Assembly: GCA_002495675.1 (NCBI GenBank) | Contig: DAGH01000020.1 | Span: forward strand, 14,837 to 39,574 | Direction of reading: 5' to 3' | From: Euryarchaeota archaeon UBA182 | Lineage (GTDB): Archaea; Thermoplasmatota; Poseidoniia; Poseidoniales; Thalassarchaeaceae | Length of the DNA: 24,738 nt | Part shown: one piece after another, positions 23,700-24,738 of the stretch | Layout: each line of letters starts with the position of its first letter | Numbering within the stretch: the first letter of the stretch is position 1 | The notes under the pieces: generated by a model | Told to the model about the DNA's origin: nothing | The model's database searches: none | What the model saw: only the letters and a program-made list of their open reading frames with translations | Made by a program: the position numbers and the translations under genes

Positions 23700-24738
23700 T
23701 CAATGGTTTCTTCTGGATGCTATCATTGCTGCTCCAATCATTGCCACCAGGACAGTTGCGCCCAGGAACCCTGGTACGCTCTCGGCCTCTGGCTCTGCTG
23801 AGGGTGCTGGTGGTGCGACGCCGGTGCCGACGGTCACTACCCCAACCATGTCCATGGAAACGTGGGGCTCGCAGATGTAGTGGAAAGTGCCATCTTGGTC
23901 GAATGTGATCCTGAAGTCCTCAGTCACCTCTGGTTGGCCACTGTATTGGCCACCTGTCTTTCGAGTGGTGTCCCCCGCTGAATCTATCTCGGCTACATTG
24001 TGACCCATTGACTCATTGTTCCATATCCAACATACGGTTTCTCCAACCTCAACAGAGAGATCAGCGTTGTCATAAGCAAATCCAGTCTCGTCTATGCCAA
24101 TAACGTAGTCGCATCCCTCTGGAATGACTGGCTCATCCGCTGGGGGCATCAGTACCTTGTCGATGACGTGTATGACGCCGTTCGAGGCTGGGACGTCCGC
24201 GAGGGTCACATTAGCATCATTCACCATGACTCCCTCGCCGACCGCGAAGGTTAGCTCGTCTCCGTTGTAGGCAGCCACCGTCATGCCATCTGTCAACGAG
24301 GAGGAGTTGACGGAGCCGACAACCACGTGGTATGTTAGTATGTCAACGAGTGTCGCCTTGCCGGCCTCGGTGTCGAGGGAGGCCAGATCTATCCCAGCCT
24401 CTGCGAAGGCGGCATCGGTGGGCGCGAAGACAGTGAATGGGCCTGCCCCCTGTAGGGTGGCGACCAGCTCTGCCTGGGCCAGGGCGGCGACCAGTGAGTT
24501 GTGTATCGTAGTTGCTTGGGCAGTCATGGCGATGTCGACTGCGGGGACCCATGCGTAGGCTTCACACACCGTCTGGTTGACGGTGGGATCAGCGACGTGG
24601 CTGACCATGTTGTAGCACCCAGTGAAGGTCATCCCGTTGAAGTCGGCGTCGACGTAGTATCCGTAGGCCATGCACTCGGCGAAGGACGCGCCGGCAGTTA
24701 TGGTGTGCGTGACCATGTTGTAGCAGATCTCTCCGTCT
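23700..24738 (-). CDS. Fasciclin-cupredoxin surface protein with PGF-CTERM-like tail, 5' end missing
   Basis: This is a cell-surface protein. The frame is open through the right edge, so the ATG at 24716 is probably internal; residue numbers count from it. The visible part begins with Cys-containing 36-residue repeats (C-Y-N-M-V-x-H ... C-x-A-Y). A fasciclin (FAS1) domain follows at about 60-193, then a plastocyanin-like domain at about 205-297 with type 1 copper ligands H239, C282, H285 and M290 (G-H-N and C-E-P-H-x4-M). A Pro/Glu-rich linker leads to V-P-G-F, a hydrophobic helix and S-R-R-N-H at the end, which resembles the PGF-CTERM signal processed by archaeosortase. Likely roles are adhesion and electron transfer or copper binding outside the cell. 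The 5' part is richer in G+C than the neighbours. Confidence 0.9.
   Translation of the reverse strand, partial: DGEICYNMVTHTITAGASFAECMAYGYYVDADFNGMTFTGCYNMVSHVADPTVNQTVCEAYAWVPAVDIAMTAQATTIHNSLVAALAQAELVATLQGAGPFTVFAPTDAAFAEAGIDLASLDTEAGKATLVDILTYHVVVGSVNSSSLTDGMTVAAYNGDELTFAVGEGVMVNDANVTLADVPASNGVIHVIDKVLMPPADEPVIPEGCDYVIGIDETGFAYDNADLSVEVGETVCWIWNNESMGHNVAEIDSAGDTTRKTGGQYSGQPEVTEDFRITFDQDGTFHYICEPHVSMDMVGVVTVGTGVAPPAPSAEPEAESVPGFLGATVLVAMIGAAMIASRRNH
24603..24738 (-). repeat. 36-codon repeat in the surface protein gene, continuing past the right edge
   Basis: The 15-base stretch GACCATGTTGTAGCA occurs at 24603-24617 and again at 24711-24725, 108 bases (36 codons) apart. In the protein it encodes C-Y-N-M-V, each copy followed by a His and, about 12-13 residues later, a C-x-A-Y. 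More copies may lie outside the window. Confidence 0.75.

Overview
The window looks like a chromosomal segment from a planktonic archaeon, most probably a marine Group II (Poseidoniales) or related Thermoplasmatota lineage. This is inferred from gene content, not from a marker gene. Supporting features are a group II chaperonin (thermosome), an archaeal-type COG3199 NAD-kinase-like gene, leaderless-looking promoters with TATA elements about 26 bp before start codons, a fasciclin-cupredoxin surface protein with a PGF-CTERM-like tail, and typical bacterial imports (DnaK, bacterial-type ThrRS, SDR-type threonine dehydrogenase). Packing is very tight: no stretch over 300 bases lacks a gene, convergent genes touch or overlap at their 3' ends, and I found no tRNA, rRNA, CRISPR array or insertion sequence.

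Layout. 1-3829 (+): a Cu(I) P-type ATPase cut by the left edge, a free-standing heavy-metal-binding domain overlapping its end, and an M17 aminopeptidase. 3910-4881 (+): a BASS-family transporter, converging on a chaperone block. 4874-9116: an Hsp20-like gene and dnaK on the minus strand, divergent from a thermosome-like gene on the plus strand; the shared spacer holds two TATA candidates, an 8-bp palindrome and an 8-bp-arm inverted repeat. 9113-15043: housekeeping metabolism, namely threonine dehydrogenase (-), CTP synthase (+), a COG3199 NAD-kinase-like protein (-) and threonyl-tRNA synthetase (+). 15087-15914 (+): a voltage-gated-type K+ channel ending in a zinc ribbon. 15979-21781: a GHMP heptose kinase (+) converging on a four-gene minus-strand block consisting of a small membrane protein, an Ig-like secreted and membrane-anchored protein, a six-helix membrane protein with a long helical cytoplasmic region, and phosphoheptose isomerase. 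21780-23672 (+): a PIN-domain protein fused to a large helical region. 23700-24738 (-): the fasciclin-cupredoxin protein, cut by the right edge.

Two groups seem to work together. One is a stress or folding module (Hsp20-like, DnaK, thermosome) with a bidirectional control region. The other is a heptose-sugar and cell-surface module, in which two heptose-phosphate enzymes flank two uncharacterised envelope proteins; this is the best candidate for an undescribed system. The copper ATPase with its separate metal-binding protein at one end and the copper-protein-like surface protein at the other are not linked by the sequence itself.
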